Positions 1 to 8,459 of a DNA stretch of 64,000 nt are shown here, in pieces. Within the stretch, counting starts at the first letter, position 1. Each line of letters opens with the position of its first letter. The notes beneath the pieces are model-generated. The model ran no database searches. It was not told where the DNA came from and saw nothing but the letters and a program-made list of their open reading frames with translations. The stretch spans positions 1,674,001 to 1,738,000 of the forward strand of contig NZ_LN850107.1 in NCBI RefSeq assembly GCF_900070365.1. The letters are read 5' to 3'. A program made the translations under genes and the position numbers. Origin of the DNA: Alloactinosynnema sp. L-07. GTDB lineage: Bacteria > Actinomycetota > Actinomycetes > Mycobacteriales > Pseudonocardiaceae.

Positions 1-979
1 GGTCCCGGGTCCAGTGCACGAGCACCGGTCGCGGCGCGGCGCAGCGGTCGGTATCGCCCGTGACAAGGTCGACCACGGCGACCTGCAGGTCCTCGGCCAC
101 TGGATCTGTGTCCTCGCGCGCTATCCGCAGCGTCACCTGGTAGTCGCGGCTCTCTCCACCCGCCCACGACCCGGTGGAGAACTCCCACACCAACCCCTCC
201 TGGCGCGCGGGGCCCGCGGTGAAGTCCAACTCGCTGGGGTGCGTCTGTTTGAGCATGCTCAGTTCGGTCCCCGGCATCGCGGTCACCCTGATCCGCAGGT
301 CCGGCACGGTCTTGGCCATCGCGGCCTCGGTCAGTGCGCTGAAGTCGGCGGCCAACTCGGCGTCGGAGCGCACCGCGTCGGCGGATCCCCGCAATGCGGT
401 GACGATGCGCCGGAGCTCATGAGGGTCCCAACCCTCGCCGATTCCCCGTGCGTCGCAGACGAAGTTTCCAGCGCACGAGGTGAGAACCCGGTCGAGTTCG
501 GCCGCGGTCTCGTGCTCGTTCCTGCCGTCGGTGAGGAGCAGGGCGTGCCGAACCGCGTCCGGGTAGGCGGTGAACAGGTCGCGCGCCATGGACAGCCATG
601 ACCCCATCGCCGTGCCGCCGCTGGCGACGATGGCGGACACCTCGCGCTTGGCCTGCGCCTTGGTGATCTTGTCGGCTATCGCCATTCCCGTGGCGGGATA
701 GCACATCCTGGCGTGCGACGTTCCCTCGATGATGGCGAAGTAGGTGCCGTCGCGCAGCACGTCGATCGCGGCCGCGGCCGCCCGCCGGGCCGCGGCGATC
801 TTCGTCGGCGGCATGGACATGGAGTCGGAGCAGTCGAGCAGGATCGCCTGCGCCGCGACGGCGGAACGGTCCTCGATATCGACCGCGGTGACGCGGAGGA
901 TCGCGTCCATCGTGGTGGTTTCCGCTGCCAGGTAGTGGTTCTGGCTCACGGTGAGTCCGAAGGCAGGCGGGGACGTCAT
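1..979 (-). CDS. von Willebrand factor A (VWA) domain protein, 3' end outside window
   Basis: The minus-strand frame opens at ATG 979, with GGGAG six bases upstream, and stays open to the window edge, giving at least 326 residues. The N-terminus carries a VWA fold. The MIDAS metal site is visible as DCSDSMS (D-x-S-x-S) near residue 49, followed by the conserved GGTAMGSWL (Thr ligand) and LLLTDGRNEH (Asp ligand) segments, so metal-dependent ligand binding should be intact. The part after about residue 210 looks like a beta-rich domain. No signal peptide or membrane segment is seen in the visible part, so it is probably cytoplasmic. It starts 28 bases after the kinase gene stop, third in an operon with a trypsin-like protease and a PknG-like kinase. 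It most likely acts as an adaptor or effector for that kinase (inference). The C-terminus cannot be judged. Confidence 0.85.
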   Translation of the reverse strand, partial: MTSPPAFGLTVSQNHYLAAETTTMDAILRVTAVDIEDRSAVAAQAILLDCSDSMSMPPTKIAAARRAAAAAIDVLRDGTYFAIIEGTSHARMCYPATGMAIADKITKAQAKREVSAIVASGGTAMGSWLSMARDLFTAYPDAVRHALLLTDGRNEHETAAELDRVLTSCAGNFVCDARGIGEGWDPHELRRIVTALRGSADAVRSDAELAADFSALTEAAMAKTVPDLRIRVTAMPGTELSMLKQTHPSELDFTAGPARQEGLVWEFSTGSWAGGESRDYQVTLRIAREDTDPVAEDLQVAVVDLVTGDTDRCAAPRPVLVHWTRD

Positions 980-1007
980 CGGGTGCTCCCTGTCGTGTCG
1001 ATGGCGA

Positions 1008-3224
1008 TCACCACACCGTGTGCGGGCGCACGGAGTTCGCGTGGTCGACCAGCACGTCGTGGTCTCGACGGCTCTGGGCTTGGCTGGCCAGCCGCCGATA
1101 CGAGCTCTCCATGAGTTCTCGCAGTCCGCGCTCTGTCGCCGGTTCGCCGAGCACGACGCCACCCCGCACACCTGACAGCGGCCCGCTGTTCGCCCTGTGC
1201 AGCGCGGCCTCGCGCACCATCGCCGTCAGCCGGACCCGCACCGGGCCCTCCCGCTCGCCGCCGTCGAGCGAGCGCAGTTTGCCGAGTCGGGCGACGGCAT
1301 CGGTGAGGTCGGCGTCGCTCGGCAGCCCGCCGTCGTCCGAGAGCCGACCGCACAGCACAGTGATCGCGGCGATCCTGGCCGCCTCGGCGTGCGGGGAGGT
1401 GTCGATCACCCCGGCCAGCACCGCGACCGCGGCGGCCCGGTCCGCGCGGGCCAGGCTGATTCTGGCCAGGCCGAACGCCGCGCCCGCCTGCTGCTTGTTC
1501 CGCGCCCATACCGCTTGGTAGAACGCCTCGGCCTCGGCGCGGTCGCCGACCCGCTCGGCGCACAGCCCCAGCGCCAGTTTGGGTGCCTCCTCGCCGGGCA
1601 GATCCCGGTACACCTCGACGAACTCGGCCCTCGCAGCATCGACGGCGCCTCTGGCCAGCGCGATCAGGCCCCGGTGCCAGACGATGCGCCAGTCGAACTC
1701 AGGATGATCGAGCAGACAGCGGGCGTTGGCCAGTTGTTTGTCGGCGCCATCGAGGTCGTCGATGGCGATGGCGGCCCGGCTGGCACGGAGGTGAATCTCC
1801 ACGGATGCTCGGCCGCTGGTGACGATTCTGGTGACTGTCCCCGCCGGATTGGTGGCGCTGAGGGTGGCGAGGAACGCCGCGCCCGGATCGTCGGCCATGA
1901 CCAGTGGGACCGCCAACCCGGCCGCGATTGCCCCCGGTGTGGGAAGTCCGTGGGCGAGCACGTCGGCGACGTCGGGAGTCCCGCTGATCCAGCGCAAGAG
2001 GGACGGAGCGGTGCCAAGGCCCGCGTCCAGCAGCGTCGCCTGCTCGTCGAACACCGTGGACGGCATCGGCGGCACCGCGTCGCCGCGCAGCGCGACGATC
2101 TCCCGCAGCACCCCGGTGAGCTGGTCGACCATCTGCTTCGCCGAGGCGAACCGCCGGTGGTAGTCGGCCATCGCGCGCTCGTAGACGAGCCGCAGGGAGC
2201 GTAGGGCGACCGACCGCGAGCCCGCGCGGTTATCGGCGAGTGCTTCGTCGGTGACCTGGTAGAGCACCTCCAGCGTCTTGCCGACGGTGTGCAGATCCGA
2301 CCGGACGGTGTACCCGTGCGCCGCGACCTCGTCGGCCGAGACCCGGTAGCCGTCGGTGCCGACCGAGACGCTGTCCCGGTCATCGATGCCGCGGACGGCG
2401 CCGAGGTCGATCACCTTGAGCCTGCTCGTGCCGCGGATCGCGTTGCCCGGCTTCATATCGCAGTACAGCAGGCCGACACCATGCAGGTAGTCGAGCGCGG
2501 TGAGGATCTCCAGGACGTAGGAGATCACGTACTCCGGAGTCATCCTGCCGTGCTCGGACAGCCACGACGACCCGACCTTGAGTTCGGCGAGGGTCGGTCC
2601 GCCGACGTGCTCCATCACGATGTAGTCCAGCGGGTCGCCGGACACCGGGTCAGGATGCTTGACGAAGTCGAAGATGCGCACCACGTTCGGGTGGTCGAGC
2701 GTGGTGAGCGCGATCCGTTCGTTGACCGCGAGTTCGCGCGCCTTGCGGTCCTGGGTGTTGATTAGTCCTTTAAGGACGACGGGTCGGTCGAGGTGCAGGT
2801 CGCGGGCGAGGTATACCCAGCCGAACCCGCCGCGGGCCAGCGGGCCATCGACCCGGTACCTGTCGTGGACCTGGTCTCCCTTGGCGAGCTTGAGCGAGAA
2901 GGAGAACCTGCGGCCGCACTGGCAGAACCCGTCGGCGAGCCCAGGCTGGCCGCGGTAGGAGCGGCCGACCGGTGCGCCGCACTCGCAGTAGCGGTGCTCC
3001 TCGGCGAGTCCGCCCTCGGTCAGCACCAGGTTCGACGGGTCGCTGAGCGCCAGTTCCGGCAGTGACACCAGGCTGCCCGCGATCCACGTGCCGCTGCCGG
3101 TTGTGCGGGTCACAGTCGGCTCCGGCGGCGGCGCCGACTCAGACAGCGGCCGCCGCTTGCACGTGCCGCAAAAGCCGGTGTCCATCACGGTTCCGGGGCA
3201 GTTCGGTCGATTGCACGCCGTCAC
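1008..3224 (-). CDS. PknG-like serine/threonine protein kinase with Cys clusters and helical-repeat tail
   Basis: GTG 3224 is chosen because it overlaps the stop of the upstream protease gene (GTGA), giving 738 residues, close to PknG length. The N-terminus has C4-C9-C19-C22 and then two CxCG knuckles (C80/C82 and C101/C103), resembling the rubredoxin-like metal site of PknG. The kinase domain follows: glycine loop ARGGFGWVYLA near 130-140, VVLK lysine K152, catalytic loop CDMKPGN with D256 in place of HRD, and DLG (D273) in place of DFG. Non-RD loop and DLG are both PknG traits. From about residue 430 the protein is helical and repeat-like (TPR-type). No transmembrane segment is seen, so it is a soluble kinase. 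In Mycobacterium and Corynebacterium PknG phosphorylates the FHA protein GarA/OdhI. Here the neighbours are a protease and a VWA protein rather than GlnH/GlnX, so the substrate may differ. Confidence 0.9.
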   Translation of the reverse strand: MTACNRPNCPGTVMDTGFCGTCKRRPLSESAPPPEPTVTRTTGSGTWIAGSLVSLPELALSDPSNLVLTEGGLAEEHRYCECGAPVGRSYRGQPGLADGFCQCGRRFSFSLKLAKGDQVHDRYRVDGPLARGGFGWVYLARDLHLDRPVVLKGLINTQDRKARELAVNERIALTTLDHPNVVRIFDFVKHPDPVSGDPLDYIVMEHVGGPTLAELKVGSSWLSEHGRMTPEYVISYVLEILTALDYLHGVGLLYCDMKPGNAIRGTSRLKVIDLGAVRGIDDRDSVSVGTDGYRVSADEVAAHGYTVRSDLHTVGKTLEVLYQVTDEALADNRAGSRSVALRSLRLVYERAMADYHRRFASAKQMVDQLTGVLREIVALRGDAVPPMPSTVFDEQATLLDAGLGTAPSLLRWISGTPDVADVLAHGLPTPGAIAAGLAVPLVMADDPGAAFLATLSATNPAGTVTRIVTSGRASVEIHLRASRAAIAIDDLDGADKQLANARCLLDHPEFDWRIVWHRGLIALARGAVDAARAEFVEVYRDLPGEEAPKLALGLCAERVGDRAEAEAFYQAVWARNKQQAGAAFGLARISLARADRAAAVAVLAGVIDTSPHAEAARIAAITVLCGRLSDDGGLPSDADLTDAVARLGKLRSLDGGEREGPVRVRLTAMVREAALHRANSGPLSGVRGGVVLGEPATERGLRELMESSYRRLASQAQSRRDHDVLVDHANSVRPHTVW

Positions 3225-4936
3225 CGGCCGCCTCCCGCCGAGACCGCGGCCTGGTACTCCCCGACCAGTCGCGCCGCGGCCGCCAGGTCGCACGGACCGC
3301 GCCAGAGCGCGTCGTTCGCCCGCCGGTAGGGCAGATCGAGCGCGACCGTCTCAGCGAGGCCGAGATCGGCGGCCATCGCGTGGTAGGCATCCAACCGCGC
3401 GCGCAGCTCGCGCCGACGCTCCAGCATCGCGGTCAGCCTGCCCTCGAACCTCACCAGTCGCCGCGCCGCGCGGTCAGCCGACGCCTCAAGGTCGTCCAAC
3501 TCGGCCGCGACGCGCGCATCCAGCGGCGCGAGGTCGACGATGCGCTTGTCCTGCGGTTCCGCGTCCCTACCCGATTCAGTGGCGACGTGCGTGTCCTGTG
3601 CGGAGCGGCGCAGCGCCGACAGGCGCAGCCGCAGGACGACCGCGCGCCCGCGCAGGTCAGGCACGCCGACGATCCGTGCGGCCACGTCGTCTCGTCGCCG
3701 CAGCAGAGGTTCCTCTCGGTCGGAGACCTCGGCGATCAGCGCGGCCAGGTCGTCGAGCCTGCGGCGCAGCACGTCCGGATGGTCGTCGGGCATGTCCTGA
3801 TGCGGCCACAGACCGCGGGCGAGGGCCCATGCGGGCGAGCTGTCCCGGCGAAACTCCAGTAGCAGCCGCACTCCGCTGTCGGCCAACGGTTTCAGCAGGT
3901 CGCGCAGGAGCAGTTCCGGCGCGGCGGAATCATCGACCCCGGCCACCACCAGCGTCAACGACATCCCGCGCCACATGTCGGCCGATGCGCCGAACCGGTC
4001 CACGATCCGCTCACGCAGCGCGTGGACCGTCTTCCCGGTCGCGTCCACCGCGAGATCGACGCTGCCGACCGGCGGTACGGCGCCCTCGATGGACTCGTCG
4101 ACCGTCGGCGGCCGCATCTCCCGGTCGGCATGCATGATCATCCTGCGCAGCCCGGACGACGCCGACGATCCCGGCTCGCCGGTGCGCAGCAGCCGCACCC
4201 GCGGCCCGCCCTTTCGGGAGAACCACGACGCGATCCCGCGGGCGAGGCCGACATCGATCCGCGACTCCGGCCCTACCGCCAACTCCTGGTCGACGGCCGC
4301 CGACCCGGCCACGCAGTCGACTATCCCGCCCTGGTACCGCAGGATCGTCTCCACCGGCAACATCCATGACACGTTCCCCGGGTGCGTGCGATATTCGCTC
4401 ACCACCATCCCGACGACCCACCCGGTCTCGTGGTCGGTGACAGCTGATCCGCTGAATCCCCTGGTGACCCTGGTGTCGTCGGTGGGGGAGTCCAACTGGA
4501 TCCACTCGCCGTCCGGTCCACCGGGCCCGGCCATGACCGGCTGCGCCCAGACGCCGGGTAGCTCCGCCCCGTCGGGAAACCCGAACACGCGCACTCGTCG
4601 TCCCCAGCTCGGCAGCCGCCGCAACGGCGCGCCCGGCACCTGCGGCCCGCCGCTGTCCAGATCGAGCAACACGACGTCACCACGTCCGTCCTCGTGCACC
4701 GGCACCCAGCACCCTTCGGCCACCCTGGCGGTGACCGACGGTGTCCCCGCCATCCCCACGAACTCGACAACGACCTTGGCGTCCGGGATCTCGACACGGT
4801 CACCGACCACGTGCGCGCAGGTCAGCACCTGTCTGGTGCACACCACCAAGCCCGCTCCCCGCACGATGCCGTAGGCGTCCCGAATGCGCACCCGCCAGCG
4901 CTCGTCGGCGGGCGCGGGCGGACCCGGTGATGACAC
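3221..4936 (-). CDS. Trypsin-like serine protease with coiled/helical C-terminal half
   Basis: The protein has 571 residues from GTG 4936. Residues 15-225 form a chymotrypsin-fold protease: His42 in LTCAHVV, Asp87 in GDVVLLDL, and nucleophile Ser162 in the GFSGSAV variant of GDSGG. No signal peptide or membrane helix is present, so this is an intracellular protease. Residues 240-571 are Arg/Glu/Leu-rich with long coiled-coil stretches after about 440, and contain a short beta/alpha piece (MSLTLVVAGVDD near 340). That layout resembles the trypsin-plus-VMAP-type proteins found beside VWA genes in actinomycetes and cyanobacteria (family knowledge; the assignment of the C-terminal domain is tentative). 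It is the first gene of the minus-strand operon and overlaps the kinase gene by four bases, so the two are probably made together. Cleavage of a partner on receipt of a signal is a plausible role, not shown. Confidence 0.8.
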   Translation of the reverse strand: MSSPGPPAPADERWRVRIRDAYGIVRGAGLVVCTRQVLTCAHVVGDRVEIPDAKVVVEFVGMAGTPSVTARVAEGCWVPVHEDGRGDVVLLDLDSGGPQVPGAPLRRLPSWGRRVRVFGFPDGAELPGVWAQPVMAGPGGPDGEWIQLDSPTDDTRVTRGFSGSAVTDHETGWVVGMVVSEYRTHPGNVSWMLPVETILRYQGGIVDCVAGSAAVDQELAVGPESRIDVGLARGIASWFSRKGGPRVRLLRTGEPGSSASSGLRRMIMHADREMRPPTVDESIEGAVPPVGSVDLAVDATGKTVHALRERIVDRFGASADMWRGMSLTLVVAGVDDSAAPELLLRDLLKPLADSGVRLLLEFRRDSSPAWALARGLWPHQDMPDDHPDVLRRRLDDLAALIAEVSDREEPLLRRRDDVAARIVGVPDLRGRAVVLRLRLSALRRSAQDTHVATESGRDAEPQDKRIVDLAPLDARVAAELDDLEASADRAARRLVRFEGRLTAMLERRRELRARLDAYHAMAADLGLAETVALDLPYRRANDALWRGPCDLAAAARLVGEYQAAVSAGGGR

Positions 4937-5210
4937 GGCTCGGTCGCTTCCCCTCGTGGACCAGTCGAGCGATCACCATACGGTGAGTAGGCGATCAGTC
5001 GCTAGAAGTTGGCGACTTTCCTCGCCCCCACGTCACCGCGCTGGACCCGAGACCGGCGACCACCACAGGAAGGGTGTCGGCCAACCAAGATCAAGTGTGC
5101 GGCTGCGTACGGTATCGGTCGAAAATGCGTTTACGTCATCGGGTGGAATTCTTCGACCGACCGGGTGACGTACCCAATGGGGAGTGATCGCCGGGAGTAA
5201 GGTCGCGTGC
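4937..5210. other. Divergent intergenic region between protease operon and DUF4082 gene
   Basis: These 274 bases separate the leftward protease-kinase-VWA operon from the rightward DUF4082 gene and should hold both promoters. The stretch is locally less GC-rich around 5090-5190. No convincing -35/-10 pair or operator could be singled out by eye. Confidence 0.4.
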
Positions 5211-8018
5211 ATGGCTTCTGATCAACCGGGCGGTTCACCCTCTTCCGGCCAGAGCCCGCGGGCTGCCGCCGTGCACAGTATCTGGTCGTCATCCGACACT
5301 CCGGCAGTCATATCCGACCCCGACACCGAGCCGCTCGAACTGGGTGTCAAATTCACCGCCGACGTCCCCGGATTCGTCACCGGCGTGCGCTTCTACAAGG
5401 GCGCGGGCAACGGCGGCCAGCACACCGGGTCGCTCTGGTCGACTGGCGGCACCCGGCTGGCCAGCGCGATCTTCACCAACGAGACCGCCACCGGCTGGCA
5501 AACGGTCACGTTCCCCACGCCGGTGCCGATCGAAGCCAATAAGACCTACATCGCCTCGTACTTCGCGCCGCAAAGCCACTACAGCGTGACATATGACTTC
5601 TTCGGCGTCGGTAGGGACAACCCGCCACTGCACGCACCGGCCTCGGTTGTCGACAACCCCAACGGAGTCTTTCGCTACGCGGCCACGAGCGGATTCCCCA
5701 CCTTTTCTCACGCCCGCTCGAATTACTGGGTGGACGTGGTATTCGAGCCCGGAACGCTACCTCCGCCGCCACCACCACTCGACCAGGGCTTCGGCGGGCC
5801 GATCCTGTTGGTGAAATCCGACGCGCGGCCGTTCAGCAAGTATTACAGCGAGATCCTGCGCGCCGAAGGCATCAACTCCTTCACCACGGTCGACCTGTCC
5901 GCGGTCACCGCCGCGGTCCTGAACCAGCACGACGTGGTCATCCTGGGCGAGATCCCCCTCACCAGTGCCCAGGTCACGGTGTTCAGCACCTGGGTGAACG
6001 CGGGCGGCAACCTCATCGCCATGCGGCCGGACAAGAAACTGGCGGCGCTGCTCGGCCTGACCGACCAGGGCACCACCCTCGACGAGGGCTACCTGCTCAT
6101 CAGCACCGCCGCCGCGCCGGGTACCGGACTGCCGAACCAGACCATGCAGTACCACGGCGTGGCCGACCGCTACACCGCACAGAGCGGGACCACGACGGTC
6201 GCCCGGCTCTACAGCACCGCCACGTCGGCGACCACGAATCCCGCTGTCACCCTGCGCGCCGTGGGGAGCAACGGCGGCCAGGCTGTCGCGTTCACCTACG
6301 ACCTCGCCCGCTCGATCGTGCTGACCCGGCAGGGAAACCCGGCCTGGGTCGGGGATGAACGGGACGACGATCCGCCGCTGCGCCCAGTGGACCTCTTCTT
6401 CGGGGCGAAGCCCGGCGACGTCAAACCGGACTGGGTCGACTTCAACAAGGTCGCCATCCCGCAGGCCGACGAACAGCAGCGCCTGCTCGGCAACATCATC
6501 AACTTCGTCAACCACGACCGCAAGCCGATCCCCAAGCTGTGGTACCTGCCCAAGGGCCTCAAGGCCGCGGTGGTCATGGCGCTCGACGACCACGGCACCG
6601 CGACCGGAACCCGCGACTACTTCGACGTGTTGAAAGCCAACAGCCCGCCCGGTGGCTCGCTGGACCACTGGGAATGCCTCCGGGCCACGTCGTGGATGTA
6701 CGTCACGGGCACGACGATGACCGACGCGCAGGCGGCGGCCTACGCCGCGGAGGGCTTCGACCTCGGCATCCACGTGGACACCGGGTGCGCCAACTGGACC
6801 CCGGTCTCGCTGGAGGCGACGTTCCACTCGGAACTGCGGGCATTCGCCGACAGGTTCCCCAGCCTGCCGCCCCAGACCGGCAGCCGGACCCATTGCATCG
6901 CCTGGAGCGACTGGGCGACTCAGCCGAAGGTCGAGCTGAGCAAGGGCATCCGAATGGACATGAACTACTACTACGCGCCGTTCTGGTGGGTTCAGAACAG
7001 GCCCGGCCTGTTCACCGGCACCGGCCTGCCGATGCGCTTCGCCGACCTCGACGGCACGATGATCGACGTGTACCAGGTGTGCACACAGTTGGTGGATGAG
7101 AACGGCGTGACGTACCCGCAAGGCATCGACACCATGCTGAACCGGGCCATCGGCTCGGAGGGGTACTACGGCGTCTTCGGCACCCACTACTACCTCGCGG
7201 ACAACTTCGGCGCGAAGGTCATCACCTCGGCCAAGGCTCGCGGCGTGCCGATCATCACGGCGAACCAAATTCTCGACTGGACCGACGGCCGCAACGCGTC
7301 CCACTTCTCTCAGATCGCCTGGGCAGGCAACAGCCTCACCTTCACCGCCGTGGTCGACGGCCGGACCAACGGGATGCTCCGTGGGATGTTGCCGGTGCAG
7401 TCGACCAAGGGTTCTCTCACCGCCATCACGAGGGGCGGCGCGAACGTCGCGTTCACGCGGGAGACCATCAAGGGCCTCACCTACGCCCTGTTCCCGGTGG
7501 CCGACGGCAACTACAGCGCGGCCTATACGCCGCACACCTTCCCGGCCTCGTTCCACTCGGCCTCGGTGGTGCCCGGCAACATCACCGCGAACGACACGTC
7601 GGCGGGCGAACTCGGCTTCAAGTTCACCCCCGCCGTCGCCGGCCGTGTCACCGCCGTTAAATTCTACAAAGGACCGCAGAACACCGGCACACACTCGGTC
7701 AGCGTGTGGTCGGCGGGCGGCACCCTCCTGGCGACGGCCACCGCGACCAACGAGACCCCCACCGGCTGGCAGACCGTGCAGCTCCCCACCCCGGTCAACG
7801 TCGTCGCGGGCACCACCTACATCGCCTCGTACTTCTGCCCGATGGGCCACTATTCGTACGACTACGAGTACTTCGCGAACGCCCGCACCAGCGGCCCGCT
7901 CACCGCGTTGTCCTCCATCGGCAGCGGCGGCAACGGCGTCTACAACTTCGGCCACGCGTTCCCCGACAAGACCTACCGCGACCTCAGCTACTGGGTCGAC
8001 ATCGTCTTCACTCCGTAG
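5211..8018 (+). CDS. Large DUF4082-ThuA/deacetylase-like protein, probably carbohydrate-related
   Basis: ATG 5211 gives 935 residues; a GTG at 5184 has no ribosome site, and a stop in frame at 5166 blocks anything longer. A DUF4082 beta-sandwich occupies residues 24-178, with motifs GVKFTA, RFYKG, NETATGWQTV and YWVDVVF. A Pro-rich linker (near 184-192) leads to a flavodoxin/ThuA-like domain (about 197-373, starting ILLVKSDARPF). A polysaccharide-deacetylase-like domain follows (about 442-693; ALDDHGT and GIHVDTG resemble metal-site motifs). After a small beta domain, a second DUF4082 copy spans 777-935 up to the stop. Duplicated terminal DUF4082 domains are typical of secreted actinomycete carbohydrate-binding proteins, yet no signal peptide can be found at either possible start. 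The catalytic role is inferred from fold resemblance only. It is a single gene, followed by repeats and a long palindrome. Confidence 0.8.
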   Translation: MASDQPGGSPSSGQSPRAAAVHSIWSSSDTPAVISDPDTEPLELGVKFTADVPGFVTGVRFYKGAGNGGQHTGSLWSTGGTRLASAIFTNETATGWQTVTFPTPVPIEANKTYIASYFAPQSHYSVTYDFFGVGRDNPPLHAPASVVDNPNGVFRYAATSGFPTFSHARSNYWVDVVFEPGTLPPPPPPLDQGFGGPILLVKSDARPFSKYYSEILRAEGINSFTTVDLSAVTAAVLNQHDVVILGEIPLTSAQVTVFSTWVNAGGNLIAMRPDKKLAALLGLTDQGTTLDEGYLLISTAAAPGTGLPNQTMQYHGVADRYTAQSGTTTVARLYSTATSATTNPAVTLRAVGSNGGQAVAFTYDLARSIVLTRQGNPAWVGDERDDDPPLRPVDLFFGAKPGDVKPDWVDFNKVAIPQADEQQRLLGNIINFVNHDRKPIPKLWYLPKGLKAAVVMALDDHGTATGTRDYFDVLKANSPPGGSLDHWECLRATSWMYVTGTTMTDAQAAAYAAEGFDLGIHVDTGCANWTPVSLEATFHSELRAFADRFPSLPPQTGSRTHCIAWSDWATQPKVELSKGIRMDMNYYYAPFWWVQNRPGLFTGTGLPMRFADLDGTMIDVYQVCTQLVDENGVTYPQGIDTMLNRAIGSEGYYGVFGTHYYLADNFGAKVITSAKARGVPIITANQILDWTDGRNASHFSQIAWAGNSLTFTAVVDGRTNGMLRGMLPVQSTKGSLTAITRGGANVAFTRETIKGLTYALFPVADGNYSAAYTPHTFPASFHSASVVPGNITANDTSAGELGFKFTPAVAGRVTAVKFYKGPQNTGTHSVSVWSAGGTLLATATATNETPTGWQTVQLPTPVNVVAGTTYIASYFCPMGHYSYDYEYFANARTSGPLTALSSIGSGGNGVYNFGHAFPDKTYRDLSYWVDIVFTP

Positions 8019-8052
8019 GGCACACGAACAACCTGCTACCGAGTCCCCAATC

Positions 8053-8110
8053 AGCACAACGGAACGCAACGGGCCCGACGAAGCACAACGGAACGCAACG
8101 GGCCCAACGA
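8053..8110 (+). repeat. Tandem direct repeat, two 29-bp units
   Basis: Units at 8053-8081 and 8082-8110 each begin AGCACAACGGAACG and differ at one base near the end (GCCCGACGA versus GCCCAACGA). They lie just after the DUF4082 stop codon and immediately before the left arm of a large palindrome. Confidence 0.85.
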
Positions 8111-8115
8111 AACGG

Positions 8116-8252
8116 CCTGTTCGGGTGGTTCGCCTTGATTTGGGGGAAATGGGCCTAAAATCGCGGTGCGGGTGAGGTTCCTTGAGCTCGCCTTTTGACC
8201 CGCACAGGCCCATTTCTAGGGGCCCCAAATCAAGGCGAACCACCCGAACAGG
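8116..8252. repeat. Large nested intergenic palindrome (possible mobile palindromic element or terminator)
   Basis: The left arm 8116-8155 (starting CCTGTTCGGGTGG) pairs with the right arm 8207-8252 over 40 bases; the only break is a 6-base insert (TAGGGG) in the right arm. Inside it, GTGCGGGT at 8166-8173 pairs with ACCCGCAC at 8198-8205, leaving a small loop. It sits between two plus-strand genes. The length far exceeds a usual terminator stem and suggests a dispersed palindromic element (inference); it could still stop transcription from the DUF4082 gene. Confidence 0.85.
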
Positions 8253-8341
8253 CACCAACAGCCCATGGCCGCATAGAAAACCAGGCCATCGGCCGCAGGT
8301 CCGCGTCCGGCGTCGATCGGTCTGGATATCCCTGAACGACA

Positions 8342-8371
8342 TTGACGCCGCGAACCTCCCTTCTCTAGCGT
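8342..8371 (+). promoter_or_regulatory. Candidate promoter for first subtilisin gene
   Basis: TTGACG at 8342-8347 and TAGCGT at 8366-8371 are separated by 18 bases, about 90 bases before the GTG start at 8460. The layout matches the promoter candidate of the paralogous subtilisin gene (11084-11113), which strengthens both. Confidence 0.5.
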
Positions 8372-8459
8372 CAAAGCCAGTTGCCAACGTCCGGCAGCAG
8401 GGGCGGCTTACCTCGCGTGTGGGTTGGTTCCCGCACGTGCCGTCCTGAGAAGAGGGATC

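Noticed and set aside
1..3224. Orthology to the mycobacterial glnH-glnX-pknG operon
   Set aside because: The kinase is PknG-like, but the neighbours are a VWA protein and a trypsin-like protease, not a glutamine-binding lipoprotein and a four-helix membrane protein.
8053..8110. Short CRISPR array
   Set aside because: Only two adjacent units with no spacer between them and no cas genes in the window.
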